From Lysobacter gummosus (lineage in GTDB: Bacteria > Pseudomonadota > Gammaproteobacteria > Xanthomonadales > Xanthomonadaceae): a stretch of 64,000 bases of DNA. Location of the stretch: contig NZ_CP011131.1 in NCBI RefSeq assembly GCF_001442805.1, positions 4,588,001 to 4,652,000 of the forward strand, in the 5' to 3' direction. The translations under genes were made by a program, and so were the position numbers. Below, piece after piece: positions 1 to 8,340 of this stretch. The notes beneath the pieces are model-generated. The model saw only the letters and a list, made by a program, of their open reading frames with translations. It was not told where the DNA came from and ran no database searches. The stretch's first letter is position 1. The number at the start of each line of letters is the position of its first letter.

Positions 1-1
1 C

Positions 2-1240
2 CGCGAGCAAGTGCAGGCGCTGGTGCGCGCGTGCCGGCGCCATCGCGTGCCGGTGGTCGCGCGCGGACGCGGCACCAACACCACCGGCGCATCGGTGCCG
101 ATCGCCGGCGGCGTGGTGGTCTCGTTCGAGCGTATGAACCGCATCGTCGAAATCCGTCCCGGCGACCGCTGCGCGATCGTCGAACCCGGCGTGCTCAACG
201 GCGACCTGCAGACCGCGCTCAAGGCCCACGGCCTGTTCTGGCCGCCGGACCCGACCAGCGCGGCGTTCAGCACCGTCGGCGGCAATCTGGCCTGCAACGC
301 CGGCGGCCCGCGCGCGGTGAAGTACGGCGCCAGCCGCGACAACGTGCTGGCGCTGACCGCGGTGACCGGCGCGGGCGAACTGATCGTGTGCGGCACGGCC
401 ACGACCAAGGGCTCCACCGGCTACGACTTGCATCGTCTCCTGGTCGGCAGCGAAGGCACGCTGGCGCTGATCGTCGAAGCCAGCCTGCGCCTGACGCCGT
501 CGGCGCCGGCGCGCGCGGCGCTGCGCGCGATCTATCGCGACGTGTCCTCGGCCGCGCTCGCGGTCGCGCGGCTGATGGCGCAACCGGTGACGCCGTCGAT
601 GCTGGAATTCATGGACGCGCACGCGGTGCAGCTGGCGCGCGATGTCGGCGGCGCCGATCTGCCGCACGAGGCCGGCGCCTTGCTGATGATCGAAGCCGAC
701 GGCGATGCGCAGACCCTGCCGTACGCGATCGAAGCCTTGAAGCGCGCCGCCGCCGGCGACGGCCTGCTTTCGCTCGACGACGCCGCCGACGAAGCCGCTC
801 GCGAAAAACTCTGGGCCGCGCGCAAGGCGTTGTCGCCGTCGCTGCGCACGCTGGCGCCGGGCAAGATCAACGAAGACGTGGTGGTGCCGGTCTCGCGCAT
901 TCCGGAACTGGTCGACGGCGTGCAGGCGCTGTCGCGCGAATTCGACTTGCCTATCGTGTGCTTCGGCCACGCCGGCAACGGCAACCTGCACGTCAACCTG
1001 CTCTACGACCCGGCCGACGAATCGCAGAACCAGCGCGGGCACCACGCGATGAACCGTGTATTCGAACTGGCGCTCGCGCTGGGCGGCACTTTATCGGGCG
1101 AACACGGCATCGGCCTGGCCAAGCGCGAGTTCATGCCGCAGGCGGTGGGCGCGCAGACGCTGGCGTTGATGCGGCAGTTGAAGACGGTGTTCGATCCGGA
1201 CGGCATCCTCAATCCGGGCAAGCTGCTGCCGGACGAATGA
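2..1240 (+). CDS. FAD-binding oxidoreductase, GlcD/D-lactate dehydrogenase type (5' end missing)
   Basis: The reading frame is open from the first bases, so the true start lies before the window. The N-terminal part is a PCMH-type FAD-binding domain: GRGTNTTG, then the TVGGNLACNAGGPRAVKYG stretch typical of flavin-linked 2-hydroxy acid oxidases. The C-terminal half is the FAD-oxidase C domain, with GHAGNGNLHVN and GEHGIGLAKREF supplying histidines that bind metal or substrate in this family. It ends in the usual FDPDGILNPGKLLP. Such enzymes oxidise glycolate, D-lactate or D-2-hydroxyglutarate and pass electrons to quinone or cytochrome. The substrate cannot be told from the sequence. Confidence 0.85.
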   Translation, partial: REQVQALVRACRRHRVPVVARGRGTNTTGASVPIAGGVVVSFERMNRIVEIRPGDRCAIVEPGVLNGDLQTALKAHGLFWPPDPTSAAFSTVGGNLACNAGGPRAVKYGASRDNVLALTAVTGAGELIVCGTATTKGSTGYDLHRLLVGSEGTLALIVEASLRLTPSAPARAALRAIYRDVSSAALAVARLMAQPVTPSMLEFMDAHAVQLARDVGGADLPHEAGALLMIEADGDAQTLPYAIEALKRAAAGDGLLSLDDAADEAAREKLWAARKALSPSLRTLAPGKINEDVVVPVSRIPELVDGVQALSREFDLPIVCFGHAGNGNLHVNLLYDPADESQNQRGHHAMNRVFELALALGGTLSGEHGIGLAKREFMPQAVGAQTLALMRQLKTVFDPDGILNPGKLLPDE

Positions 1241-1369
1241 GTCGCCTGGCGATGCGGTTGTTCTTTTCGCGGCGCCTGTGCGGCGAGCGCGTGGATTGAA
1301 GCATCGGGCCGGAACGATACTGAATCTGGATCGTGGGCCTGGATGTTCTCGCCTGCCCAGCGGGGCGGC

Positions 1370-2590
1370 TCACAACATCCGCACGCCCGGCAGATCGCGA
1401 AAGTACGCCGATACATCGCCCGCGCTGAGTTCGGCATGTCCCGGACGCCCCGGCAAACCCTCGGGAGCGGACGAGCCGTACGTGCCGTAACCTCCGCTGC
1501 GGCCCGAGTGGCTGCCACCGCCGCCGCTGCCCTGGCTGCCGCCGCTGCCGCCTTCGCCGCCCGGGCCGGGACGGCCGCCGGAAACGTCGAAACGCAGCAG
1601 CTGCGCGAGCTCGGGATAACGCCGGTCGTAGACCAATTCGATCCCGCCGCCGTCGCCACCGATGCCGCCGGGCGCGCCGTAACCGCCATCGCCTCCGTCG
1701 CCGCCATCGCCGCCGTAACCCGGACGGTCCTTGTCGCCTTCGCCGCGTCCGCCATCGCCGCCGCTGCCGCCCATGCCGCCGTCGCCGCCCGCGCCACCGA
1801 TGCCGCCGGTCGCGATCAGGGTCAGCGGGCGATCCGCCGGCGCCAGCACGAAGTCCTCGAAATCGCCGAGCACGCGCACCGCGATCAGCTTCGAATACAG
1901 CCGCGTGCTCGCAAAGGTCGCGTACATGCGCAGCCGCGGCCCGTGGAAACCCGGGCCGCCCGGCATGCCGTCGCCGCCGCGACCGCCGCTTTGTCCATCC
2001 TGGCCGTCGTAACCGCTGCGTCCATCGCTGCCGCTGAAACCGCTGGCGCCATCCGCGCCCGCCGGCCCGGGTCCGCCGGGCGCGCCGACACCGACGATGC
2101 AGCGGTAATCGGCCGGGTAATGCCGCGTCTGCGCCAGCGACGCGGTCGGGTGCAGCAACTGCGTGCTGATCGCGAAACCGCTGTCCACCGTCGCCAGAAC
2201 ATCGGGATCGGGCGCGAACCAACCCAGTTCGTCGAACCGTCCCTGCGCGCTGGAGAAAGCGAAATTGCGAAAATCCAGCATGCCGTTGCGGCGCGTGCCG
2301 TTGCCGCCGCTCCAGGTCTCGAAGCTCGCCGGCGCCGGTTGGCGCGGCAGTTGCGCGGTGACCGCCACGTGCATCTGCACCGGCTGGCGCGGACAGATCG
2401 TGCTCACCCCGGGGCCGATGCCGGCCTGGATCGCGCTGACCTTCGCATCTTGCAGATGGACAGTGTTGATGCCGGCGATCGAACGCACCGCGCCGCAACC
2501 GCTCAAACCCAGCGCCGCGCCGGCCAGGCCGAGCCAGATCCAGGTGCGCGACCTGCAAAAACGAACCGACGTCGATGCAGGCAGGCGCAT
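1370..2590 (-). CDS. Collagen-like glycine-rich lipoprotein
   Basis: A 406-aa protein starting at the ATG at 2590. An arginine-containing N-terminus is followed by a hydrophobic stretch and the lipobox LSGC, so it should be a lipid-anchored exported protein. After about 150 ordinary residues come two blocks of Gly-X-Y repeats: the first has GGPGPAGADGASGFSGSD-like collagen triplets, and the second is dominated by GGDGGDGG. A non-repetitive segment of about 50 residues (around RLRMYATF to LTLIATG) separates them. A third glycine/serine-rich stretch lies near the C-terminus. No enzymatic motif is visible and the function is unknown. A surface or periplasmic structural role is inference. A longer in-frame start at 2758 exists but would put extra residues before the lipobox. 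Confidence 0.75.
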   Translation of the reverse strand: MRLPASTSVRFCRSRTWIWLGLAGAALGLSGCGAVRSIAGINTVHLQDAKVSAIQAGIGPGVSTICPRQPVQMHVAVTAQLPRQPAPASFETWSGGNGTRRNGMLDFRNFAFSSAQGRFDELGWFAPDPDVLATVDSGFAISTQLLHPTASLAQTRHYPADYRCIVGVGAPGGPGPAGADGASGFSGSDGRSGYDGQDGQSGGRGGDGMPGGPGFHGPRLRMYATFASTRLYSKLIAVRVLGDFEDFVLAPADRPLTLIATGGIGGAGGDGGMGGSGGDGGRGEGDKDRPGYGGDGGDGGDGGYGAPGGIGGDGGGIELVYDRRYPELAQLLRFDVSGGRPGPGGEGGSGGSQGSGGGGSHSGRSGGYGTYGSSAPEGLPGRPGHAELSAGDVSAYFRDLPGVRML

Positions 2591-2708
2591 GGGCAGAGGC
2601 AATGAGGAAGTCGCGTTCAGACTCTCATCGGCGCAATGAAAGCGGTCTGAACTCTTCCGGGCGATCGACCCAACTGATGGCATAGCCCGGCGATCGCGCG
2701 GGGAACTC

Positions 2709-3716
2709 TCAGCCGAAATGCTGATAGCCGTTGCGCGGCGGCGTCCACGCCGAACCATCGGGCAGGCGTACGCGCACGCCCGGCTGCGCTTCTATGTGGC
2801 CGATCATTTGCACCAGCGTGCCGCTCGCGGACAACGCCTGCAGGACGCTCGCGCGTTGCCGCGGCGCGACGGTGAAACACAGTTCGTAATCGTCGCCGCC
2901 GGTCAGTTGCAGAACACGGCGCGAATCGCCGTCGCGCGCGGCTGCGAGCGCATGCGAGGTCGGCAGTTGCCCGGCTTCGATGCACGCACCGACGTTCGAG
3001 GCCGCGCACACGTGACCGAGGTCGGCCAGCAAACCATCGGAAATATCGATGCCGGCGCGGGCCAATCCGCGCAGCGCACGGCCAGCCACGACGCGCGGCG
3101 TCGGGCGATGCAGCCGTTCGAACAAACGCGCGGCGTCGGTCTGTGCGTCGCCGCTGTTGTTGCGCACTTCGTGATCGCAGTACGGCGCGACGCCGGCCAG
3201 GGCCAGCGCGGCCGCGGCGTCGCCGAGCGTGCCGGTAACCCAGATTTCGTCGCCGACTTGCGCCGCGTCGCGACGCAACGCCCAACCGGGTTCGACGAAA
3301 CCGATCACGGTCACGCACACCGACAAGGGCCCGCGCGTGGTGTCGCCGCCGACCAGGGCCACGCGGTGTTGCGCGGCCAGCTCCAGGAAACCATCGAGAA
3401 AACCATCGACGAATGTCTGGCGCGACTCGCCGCCCTCATCCGGCAGCGACAACGACAAGGTGCACCAGGCCGGTTCGGCGCCCATCGCGGCCAGGTCGGA
3501 CAGATTCACCGCCAGCGCTTTCCAGCCGATATCGGCCGCGGCCGCGTCGTCGCCGAAATGCACGCCGCGATTGAGCGTGTCGGTAGCGACCGCCAACTGC
3601 CGGCCCGGCGGCGGCTGCAGCAAGGCGGCATCGTCGCCGATGCCCAGCACCACGTCCCCGCGCGTCGCCGCGCGGGCGCGGATGCGTGCGATCAGGTCGA
3701 ATTCGGCTGCGCTCAT
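2709..3716 (-). CDS. thiL: Thiamine-monophosphate kinase
   Basis: 335 aa, the usual length. ThiL phosphorylates thiamine monophosphate to the active cofactor thiamine diphosphate with ATP. The N-terminal VVLGIGDDAALL motif and the following ATDTL and NLSDLAAMGAEPAW stretches are the metal/ATP-binding signature of the PurM/ThiL/HypE fold. IDISDGLLADLGH and TGGDDYELCF are found further along. It is the last gene of the ribE-ribB-ribH-nusB-thiL run, 51 nt after nusB, the common proteobacterial order. It is therefore likely to share the riboswitch-controlled transcript. Confidence 0.95.
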   Translation of the reverse strand: MSAAEFDLIARIRARAATRGDVVLGIGDDAALLQPPPGRQLAVATDTLNRGVHFGDDAAAADIGWKALAVNLSDLAAMGAEPAWCTLSLSLPDEGGESRQTFVDGFLDGFLELAAQHRVALVGGDTTRGPLSVCVTVIGFVEPGWALRRDAAQVGDEIWVTGTLGDAAAALALAGVAPYCDHEVRNNSGDAQTDAARLFERLHRPTPRVVAGRALRGLARAGIDISDGLLADLGHVCAASNVGACIEAGQLPTSHALAAARDGDSRRVLQLTGGDDYELCFTVAPRQRASVLQALSASGTLVQMIGHIEAQPGVRVRLPDGSAWTPPRNGYQHFG

Positions 3717-3767
3717 CGCGACGGTCCCGGCGCGCCCGTCGTGTTCAACGGGCGCGGCGCGAGCGGA

Positions 3768-4229
3768 TCACTTCTTCTTGGAAGCGTTGAATTCCACCGC
3801 GCGCCATTGCGCGGCGGCATGGTCGAGCACGCCGTTGACGTAGGTGTGGCCGTGCTCGGCGCCGAAGCGCTTGACCGTTTCGATCGCCTCGTTGATGACC
3901 ACGCGATACGGCACGTCGGGGCGATGGCGCAGTTCGTAGGCGGCGATGCGCAGGGTCGCGCGCTCGATCGGATCGACCTGTTCGATCTCGCGATCCAGGA
4001 ACGGCGTGAGCGCCTGATCCAGATCGTCCTGATGCTGATCCACGCCGCGCACCAGATCCTCGAAATAGATCAGGTCGGCCACTTCGTGGGCCTGCTCGTG
4101 GGCGAACTGCGAGATCACGTCGTTGACCTTGGCGCCCGACAGCTGCCAAGCGTACACGGCCTGCAGCGCGCGGCGGCGGGCGCGCGAACGCGCTACGGGG
4201 TCGATTCCATCCTGACGGCGGCGATTCAT
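3768..4229 (-). CDS. nusB: Transcription antitermination factor NusB
   Basis: 153 aa with the all-helical NusB fold: [16 protein letters not shown] at the N-terminus and [17 protein letters not shown], then YVNGVLD, near the C-terminus. NusB binds boxA RNA with NusE (S10) and supports antitermination of rRNA operons. The start ATG overlaps the ribH stop (ATGA at 4226-4229), so the two are translationally coupled. The linkage of ribH and nusB is common in proteobacteria. Confidence 0.95.
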   Translation of the reverse strand: MNRRRQDGIDPVARSRARRRALQAVYAWQLSGAKVNDVISQFAHEQAHEVADLIYFEDLVRGVDQHQDDLDQALTPFLDREIEQVDPIERATLRIAAYELRHRPDVPYRVVINEAIETVKRFGAEHGHTYVNGVLDHAAAQWRAVEFNASKKK

Positions 4230-4693
4230 GGCAGTTGCTCCAGCAGGTGACTCATTTCCAAGGCGGCCAGCGCCGCTTCCTCGCCCTTGTTGCCGTGGCT
4301 GCCGCCGGCGCGGTTTTCCGCGTCCTCGTGGCGTTCCACCGCGAGCACGCCGTTGGCGATGGCCAGGCCGTGATCCAGCGACACGCGCATCAGGCCGTCG
4401 GAGCAGCCGTCGGCGACTTGTTCGTAATGACGGGTATCGCCGCGCACCACGCAGCCCAGCGCGACCACGGCGGCGTGACGGCCGGCGAGCGCGAGGCGGC
4501 GCGCGAGCACCGGCAGTTCCCAGGCGCCGGGGACGCGGATCACGTCGATGGCGCCCTCGGTGACGCCGTGTTCGGCGAAGGTCTTGCGCGCACCGGCCAC
4601 CAGGGTGTCGGTGATGCGCGGGTTCCAGCGGCTGGCGATGATGGCGTAGCGCGCGCCCGGCGGGCTGCGCAGGTCGCCTTCGTAATGGGGCAT
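4226..4693 (-). CDS. ribH: 6,7-dimethyl-8-ribityllumazine synthase
   Basis: 155 aa. It condenses 5-amino-6-ribitylaminouracil with dihydroxybutanone phosphate, the penultimate step of riboflavin synthesis. Diagnostic motifs are SRWNPRITD near residue 21, [11 protein letters not shown] near 54 and [14 protein letters not shown] near 80, with the catalytic His at about residue 89. The start at 4693 (MPHYEGDL) gives the standard length. An in-frame ATG at 4756 would add 21 residues that the family does not have. It is preceded by a 231-nt spacer from ribB that carries a REP-like inverted pair. Confidence 0.95.
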   Translation of the reverse strand: MPHYEGDLRSPPGARYAIIASRWNPRITDTLVAGARKTFAEHGVTEGAIDVIRVPGAWELPVLARRLALAGRHAAVVALGCVVRGDTRHYEQVADGCSDGLMRVSLDHGLAIANGVLAVERHEDAENRAGGSHGNKGEEAALAALEMSHLLEQLP

Positions 4694-4806
4694 GACGGGG
4701 TCCGCTGAACTGAGGGGGGCTGGACGAAAGGGGGCTAGTTTAACGGGTGCAGGCATCGGCTGCCGGTTGGGTGGGCGGTGGCCGGGGGTTTGCCCGGCCT
4801 TTGTTT

Positions 4807-4905
4807 TTGCTCGTCATTCCCGCGAAGGCGGGAATCCAGGGCCTTTCGTGCGAGGACGTTTGAAGTCGCTGGATTCCCCCTTTCGCGGGAATGACGGCAT
4901 GGAAG
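4807..4905. repeat. REP-like inverted pair between ribB and ribH
   Basis: Two copies of the palindromic unit GTCATTCCCGCGAA..GCGGGAATCCAG face each other (about 4812-4840 and 4871-4901) with about 30 nt between them. Each copy can fold by itself and the two can pair with each other. The same unit forms larger arrays near 7.2-7.5 and 13.3-13.6 kb. It lies inside the presumed ribB-ribH transcript and could act as an mRNA-stabilising or attenuating hairpin, which is inference. Confidence 0.75.
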
Positions 4906-4924
4906 AAACGAAGCGCCGCCGACC

Positions 4925-6100
4925 TCACCCCAGCGCCGCGATATCCACGTACTCGACCACTTCCAGCCCGAACCCGGCCAGGCCGATCTGGCGCCGGGGC
5001 GTGCCCAGCACGCGCAGCTTGCCCAGGCCCAGGTCGGCCAGGATCTGGCCGCCGGCGCCGTTGCGCCGCCATTCCAGCAGGGCGTGGCCGCGGGTCGGCG
5101 GCTCGGCCGGGGCCGTCCCGCCCTGCCCCTCGAACGCGGGCTCGTGCGCGCCGTGCCCATCCGCGTGCGTGGCCGGCTGCTCGCGCACGCGCGCCAGCAA
5201 GGCCTCGGCGTCGGCATGGTCGGCCAGCAGCACCAGCGCGCCGCGGCCTTCGCGCGCGATCGCGGCCAGCACGTCGCCGACCGCCGGGCCGAAGTCCGGG
5301 CGACGCCAATGCAGCGCGTCGGCCAGCGGGTTCTGCACATGCACGCGCACCAGGGTCGGCGTGTTCGCGTCGGCGACGCCGCGGGTCAGGGCGAAATGCA
5401 GCGAATGAGTCAGGCGGTCGCGATAACTCAGCAACTGGAACGGGCCGTGCTCGGTTTCGATCTCGCGCGAATCCACGCGCTCGACCGTGTGCTCGGTGGC
5501 CAGGCGGTAGCGGATCAATTCCTCGATCGAACCGATCTTGAGCCCGTGCTCGGCGGCGAAGGCTTCCAACTGCGGACGCCGCGCCATGCTGCCGTCGGCG
5601 TTGAGGATCTCCACCAGCACGCCGGCCGGTTCCAGGCCGGCCAGCAGGGCCAGATCGCTCGCCGCCTCGGTGTGGCCGGCGCGGCTGAGCACGCCGCCGG
5701 GTTGCGACATCAGCGGGAAGATGTGGCCGGGCTGGGCCAGATCCGACGGCTTGGCGTCGGGCCGTACCGCCGTGCGCACGGTATGCGCGCGGTCGTAGGC
5801 GGAAATGCCGGTGGTGACGCCTTCGGCCGCCTCGATGCTGACGGTGAAATTGGTGTGGTGCGAGGACGTGTTGTCGCGCACCATCGGGCCCAGGCCCAGT
5901 TGCAGGCAGCGCTCGCGCATCAGCGACAGACACACCAGGCCGCGGGCGTGGGTGACCATGAAGTTGATGTCGGCCGGACGCACCAATTCGGCGGCCATGA
6001 TCAGATCGCCTTCGTTCTCGCGGTCCTCGTCATCGACGATCACCACCATGCGGCCGGCGCGGATTTCCTCCAGCAGTTCGGGAACGCTCGCGAAACTCAT
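4925..6100 (-). CDS. ribB: 3,4-dihydroxy-2-butanone 4-phosphate synthase with a degenerate GTP cyclohydrolase II-like domain
   Basis: 391 aa, the length of a fused RibBA. Residues 1-200 are an intact DHBP synthase, which converts ribulose 5-phosphate to dihydroxybutanone phosphate: DDEDRENEGDL at 23-33, THARGLVC at 50-57, HHTNFTVSIE at 81-90 and GHTEAASDL at 142-150. Residues 205-391 match GTP cyclohydrolase II in outline (HGPFQLLSYRD, DLGLGKLRVLGTP, GFGLEVVEYV). However, the zinc-binding cysteine segment is replaced by VRVHVQNPLADALHWRRPDFG-like sequence with no cysteines. This half should not hydrolyse GTP, so a separate ribA is expected elsewhere. The ATG overlaps the ribE stop (ATGA). Confidence 0.93.
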   Translation of the reverse strand: MSFASVPELLEEIRAGRMVVIVDDEDRENEGDLIMAAELVRPADINFMVTHARGLVCLSLMRERCLQLGLGPMVRDNTSSHHTNFTVSIEAAEGVTTGISAYDRAHTVRTAVRPDAKPSDLAQPGHIFPLMSQPGGVLSRAGHTEAASDLALLAGLEPAGVLVEILNADGSMARRPQLEAFAAEHGLKIGSIEELIRYRLATEHTVERVDSREIETEHGPFQLLSYRDRLTHSLHFALTRGVADANTPTLVRVHVQNPLADALHWRRPDFGPAVGDVLAAIAREGRGALVLLADHADAEALLARVREQPATHADGHGAHEPAFEGQGGTAPAEPPTRGHALLEWRRNGAGGQILADLGLGKLRVLGTPRRQIGLAGFGLEVVEYVDIAALG

Positions 6101-6708
6101 GCCGCACCTCCGGGCCGGCGCTCGCCGAGCAGACGCTCGACGTAGCGGGCCACCAGATCGATTTCCAGATTGACCGAAGCGCCCACGCCGGTCTGCGCGA
6201 ACGCGGTGTTCTGCACGGTATGCGGAATCAACGCGACCTCGAACCCTTCGCTGTCGGCTTCGTTGACCGTCAGGCTGACGCCATCGACGCAGATCGAGCC
6301 TTTCTTGGCGATGTAGCGCAGCAGCGGCTGCGGCGCGCGGAAGCGCCAGCGCTGCGCGCGCGCGTCTTCGTGCACCGACAGCACCGCGCCGACGCCATCG
6401 ACGTGGCCGCTGACCATGTGGCCGCCGAGGCGGTCGGTCGGGCGCATCGCGCGTTCCAGGTTGGTCAACGCACCGGGCTTGAGCGCGCCCAGCGTGGTCA
6501 GCGACAGGGTTTCGGTGGAGGCGTCGGCGTCGAACCAACCGGAGCCGAACGCAATCACGGTCAAACAAACCCCATTGACCGAAATACTCTCACCCAACTT
6601 GGGCTCGGAGAAATCCAGCGTCCCGGTAGCGATGCGCAACCGCACATCTCCGCCCAGGTCTTGCGTGGAGGCAAGGCTGCCGACGCCTTCGATGATGCCG
6701 GTGAACAT
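6097..6708 (-). CDS. ribE: Riboflavin synthase, alpha chain
   Basis: 203 aa. It dismutates two lumazine molecules to riboflavin. Two lumazine-binding repeats are visible: the first starts MFTGIIEGVG and contains GESISVNGVCLTV, and the second starts near SGHVDGVGAV and contains KKGSICVDGVSLTVNE. The start at 6708 gives the canonical MFTGIIE N-terminus. Longer upstream frames would run into the FMN riboswitch. This is the first gene of the riboswitch-led operon and overlaps ribB by 4 nt. Confidence 0.96.
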   Translation of the reverse strand: MFTGIIEGVGSLASTQDLGGDVRLRIATGTLDFSEPKLGESISVNGVCLTVIAFGSGWFDADASTETLSLTTLGALKPGALTNLERAMRPTDRLGGHMVSGHVDGVGAVLSVHEDARAQRWRFRAPQPLLRYIAKKGSICVDGVSLTVNEADSEGFEVALIPHTVQNTAFAQTGVGASVNLEIDLVARYVERLLGERRPGGAA

Positions 6709-6908
6709 CAGCGCACCTCCCGATGGAGGGCGCGCGGGCGCGAGGCCGCGCCGGTGTTGCGATTGAACTGGGTCATGAAACGTTTCCCGCATGAAGTGAG
6801 CGAAAAACGCCTCAAGGCTTTGAAGACAACGCACGACGCGCGGCCGGGCCGCGGGAGTCGTCTCGCCCGTGCGCGCGAACATGTTCGCGAACGGGCTCGC
6901 GCGTAGCC
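6709..6908 (-). promoter_or_regulatory. Leader between FMN riboswitch and ribE, with hairpins
   Basis: About 200 nt of untranslated leader separate the aptamer from the ribE start. The segment holds a strong inverted repeat at 6862-6899 (arms GCCCGT/ACGGGC around the palindrome CGCGAACATGTTCGCG). On the transcript strand there is also a short stem near 6803-6822 (GCC-TTGA-GGC followed by GTTTTT) that could be an intrinsic terminator. I see no gene in it. These structures are candidates for the expression platform; the assignment is inference. Confidence 0.45.
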
Positions 6909-7070
6909 GTCTTCTTTCATCCGGACTGTGACCGTCGGCTCCGGCATTGGACCGGATCTGCTGACCCTGCGGTTCGCGCGGCCGAGGCCGGGATCCGCAG
7001 GCGCTCGCGGGCTCGCGCGTTGCCGCGCCTACCGCCGGTGGGGAGTTTCGCCCCGCCCTGAAGACGTTAC
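6905..7070 (-). ncRNA. FMN riboswitch (RFN element)
   Basis: Read on the minus strand, the element begins with the P1 arm GTCTTC, then AGGGCGGGGCGAAACTCCCC and ACCGGCGGTA. Further on come GGTCAGCAGATCCGGT, then CCGGAGCCGACGGTCACAGT and CCGGATGAAAGAAGAC, whose GAAGAC closes P1. These are the conserved blocks of the RFN aptamer, which binds FMN and shuts down riboflavin genes when FMN is plentiful. It sits 200 nt before ribE. A TAAACT-like -10 box lies just upstream (about 7107-7112), without a convincing -35. Confidence 0.95.
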
Positions 7071-7210
7071 CTGTGGTGCCGGCGAACCGGCCGGGGGAGT
7101 TTAGCACCGGGGGCCTGGGGGGCCGGTGGTCCGGGGCTGGCTGGGGCCGGATGGTTTGTTCTGTGGGTGCGGAGGTTGGGGTGCTTCCGGCTGCGACGCC
7201 TCTCCCCCGC

Positions 7211-7533
7211 CGTCATTCCCGCGAACGCGGGAATCCAGCGACTTTCGTGCAGGTCACGGCAAAGACACTGGATTCCCGCGTTCGCGGGAATGACGGTCCG
7301 GAGGGATGGCGCTGAAGTCTCTGGATTCCCGCGTTCGCGGGAATGACGGTCTGGAGGGAGGGCGCTGAAGCCTCTGGATTCCCGCCTTCGCGGGAATGAC
7401 GGCCTGGAGGGATGGCGCTGAAGGCTCCGGATGTTCGGCTCCGCCGAAGTAAAGCGGAGCCCGCGCTCGCGGGAATGACGGTCTGGAGGACGACGCTAAA
7501 GGCTCTGCACCCTTCGCGGGAGTGACGGCCTGG
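7211..7533. repeat. REP-like array, six units
   Basis: Six palindromic units of about 30 bp (core CATTCCCGCGAA/TTCGCGGGAATG) are spaced about 55-65 bp apart, with linkers such as CTGGAGGGATGGCGCTGAAG. The first unit faces right and the others left. The fifth unit is a variant in which a second hairpin, GGCTCCG..CGGAGCC, has replaced one arm (7432-7461); the sixth is decayed. The array fills the gap between the riboswitch promoter region and the methyltransferase gene. No gene is seen in 7108-7554. Confidence 0.85.
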
Positions 7534-7554
7534 AGATTTACGCCCCCACCTGAA

Positions 7555-8331
7555 TCATTCCGCCTTGCGCCGCAAATGCAGATGCAGCGGCCACTGGATC
7601 GTGCGCACGTCCTCGGCCATGCCCCAGGCCTGGGTCAAGGCCGTGCGGTGCATCGCGACCGGGTCGTCGCCGGTCGCGGCACGGCAGCGCTCGCTGGCCG
7701 ACAGACTGTTCAGATAGCCGAGAAAACGTCCCAGGCCCCACTGCGCTTCCAGCCACACCGGCGTCGTCGGCAATGCCGCAAACGGCCACGCGTAGCCGGT
7801 GTATCCGTCGCGGACTTCGGCGTTTTCGCGCTGCCAGTATTCGTCGATCTGGAAACGAAACGCAGCCACCGCCTCGACCATGCCTTCCGGCGCCAGGAAA
7901 TCGCCGTAGGCCCACGCCGCCAGCACGCCGCCCGGCGCGAGCACGCGATCGCATTCGGCGAAGAAGCGTTCGCGATCGAACCAATGCACGGCCTGGGCCA
8001 CCGCGACCAACTGCACGCTGCCATCGGCCAGTTCGGTGCGCTCGCCCGGCTCGATCGCCAGGCTGACCGGTCCGTCGCCGCGCATCGCCGCTTCGCGCGC
8101 CCAGTGTTGTTCGATCTGCTGCGCGCTCGGATCGGTGGCGTGCACCTGAGCGAAATGCGCCGCCAACCCGCGCGTGGCCTGGCCGCTGCCGCAACCGGGC
8201 TCCCACACCCGCGCCTGCGCCGGCACGTGGCGCGCGATCTGCTCGAACAAGGCGGGCGGATACTCCGGCCGCGCCGCCGCGTAGGCGCCGGCGATCGCGG
8301 AGAAATGGTCCTTGAACGCGTTCTGGCTCAT
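7555..8331 (-). CDS. Class I SAM-dependent methyltransferase
   Basis: 258 aa. The SAM-binding motif I is VWEPGCGSGQATRGLA at about residues 42-57, followed by HATDPSAQQIE (motif II region) and LVAVAQAVHWFD (motif IV). This is the pattern of the UbiE/trans-aconitate-methyltransferase-like family that carries the HWFD signature. The substrate cannot be read from the sequence. It stands alone between a REP array downstream and a heptamer hairpin upstream, so it is probably monocistronic. Confidence 0.85.
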   Translation of the reverse strand: MSQNAFKDHFSAIAGAYAAARPEYPPALFEQIARHVPAQARVWEPGCGSGQATRGLAAHFAQVHATDPSAQQIEQHWAREAAMRGDGPVSLAIEPGERTELADGSVQLVAVAQAVHWFDRERFFAECDRVLAPGGVLAAWAYGDFLAPEGMVEAVAAFRFQIDEYWQRENAEVRDGYTGYAWPFAALPTTPVWLEAQWGLGRFLGYLNSLSASERCRAATGDDPVAMHRTALTQAWGMAEDVRTIQWPLHLHLRRKAE

Positions 8332-8340
8332 GGGTTGGAG

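Noticed and set aside
6709..7107. N-terminal extension of ribE through the riboswitch
   Set aside because: The frame is open to 7107, but the true family start is MFTGIIE at 6708 and the upstream region is a structured RNA leader.
7211..7533. Regularly spaced repeats that could suggest a CRISPR array
   Set aside because: The repeats are palindromic REP-like units in two orientations, the linkers are themselves similar to each other, and no cas gene is present.
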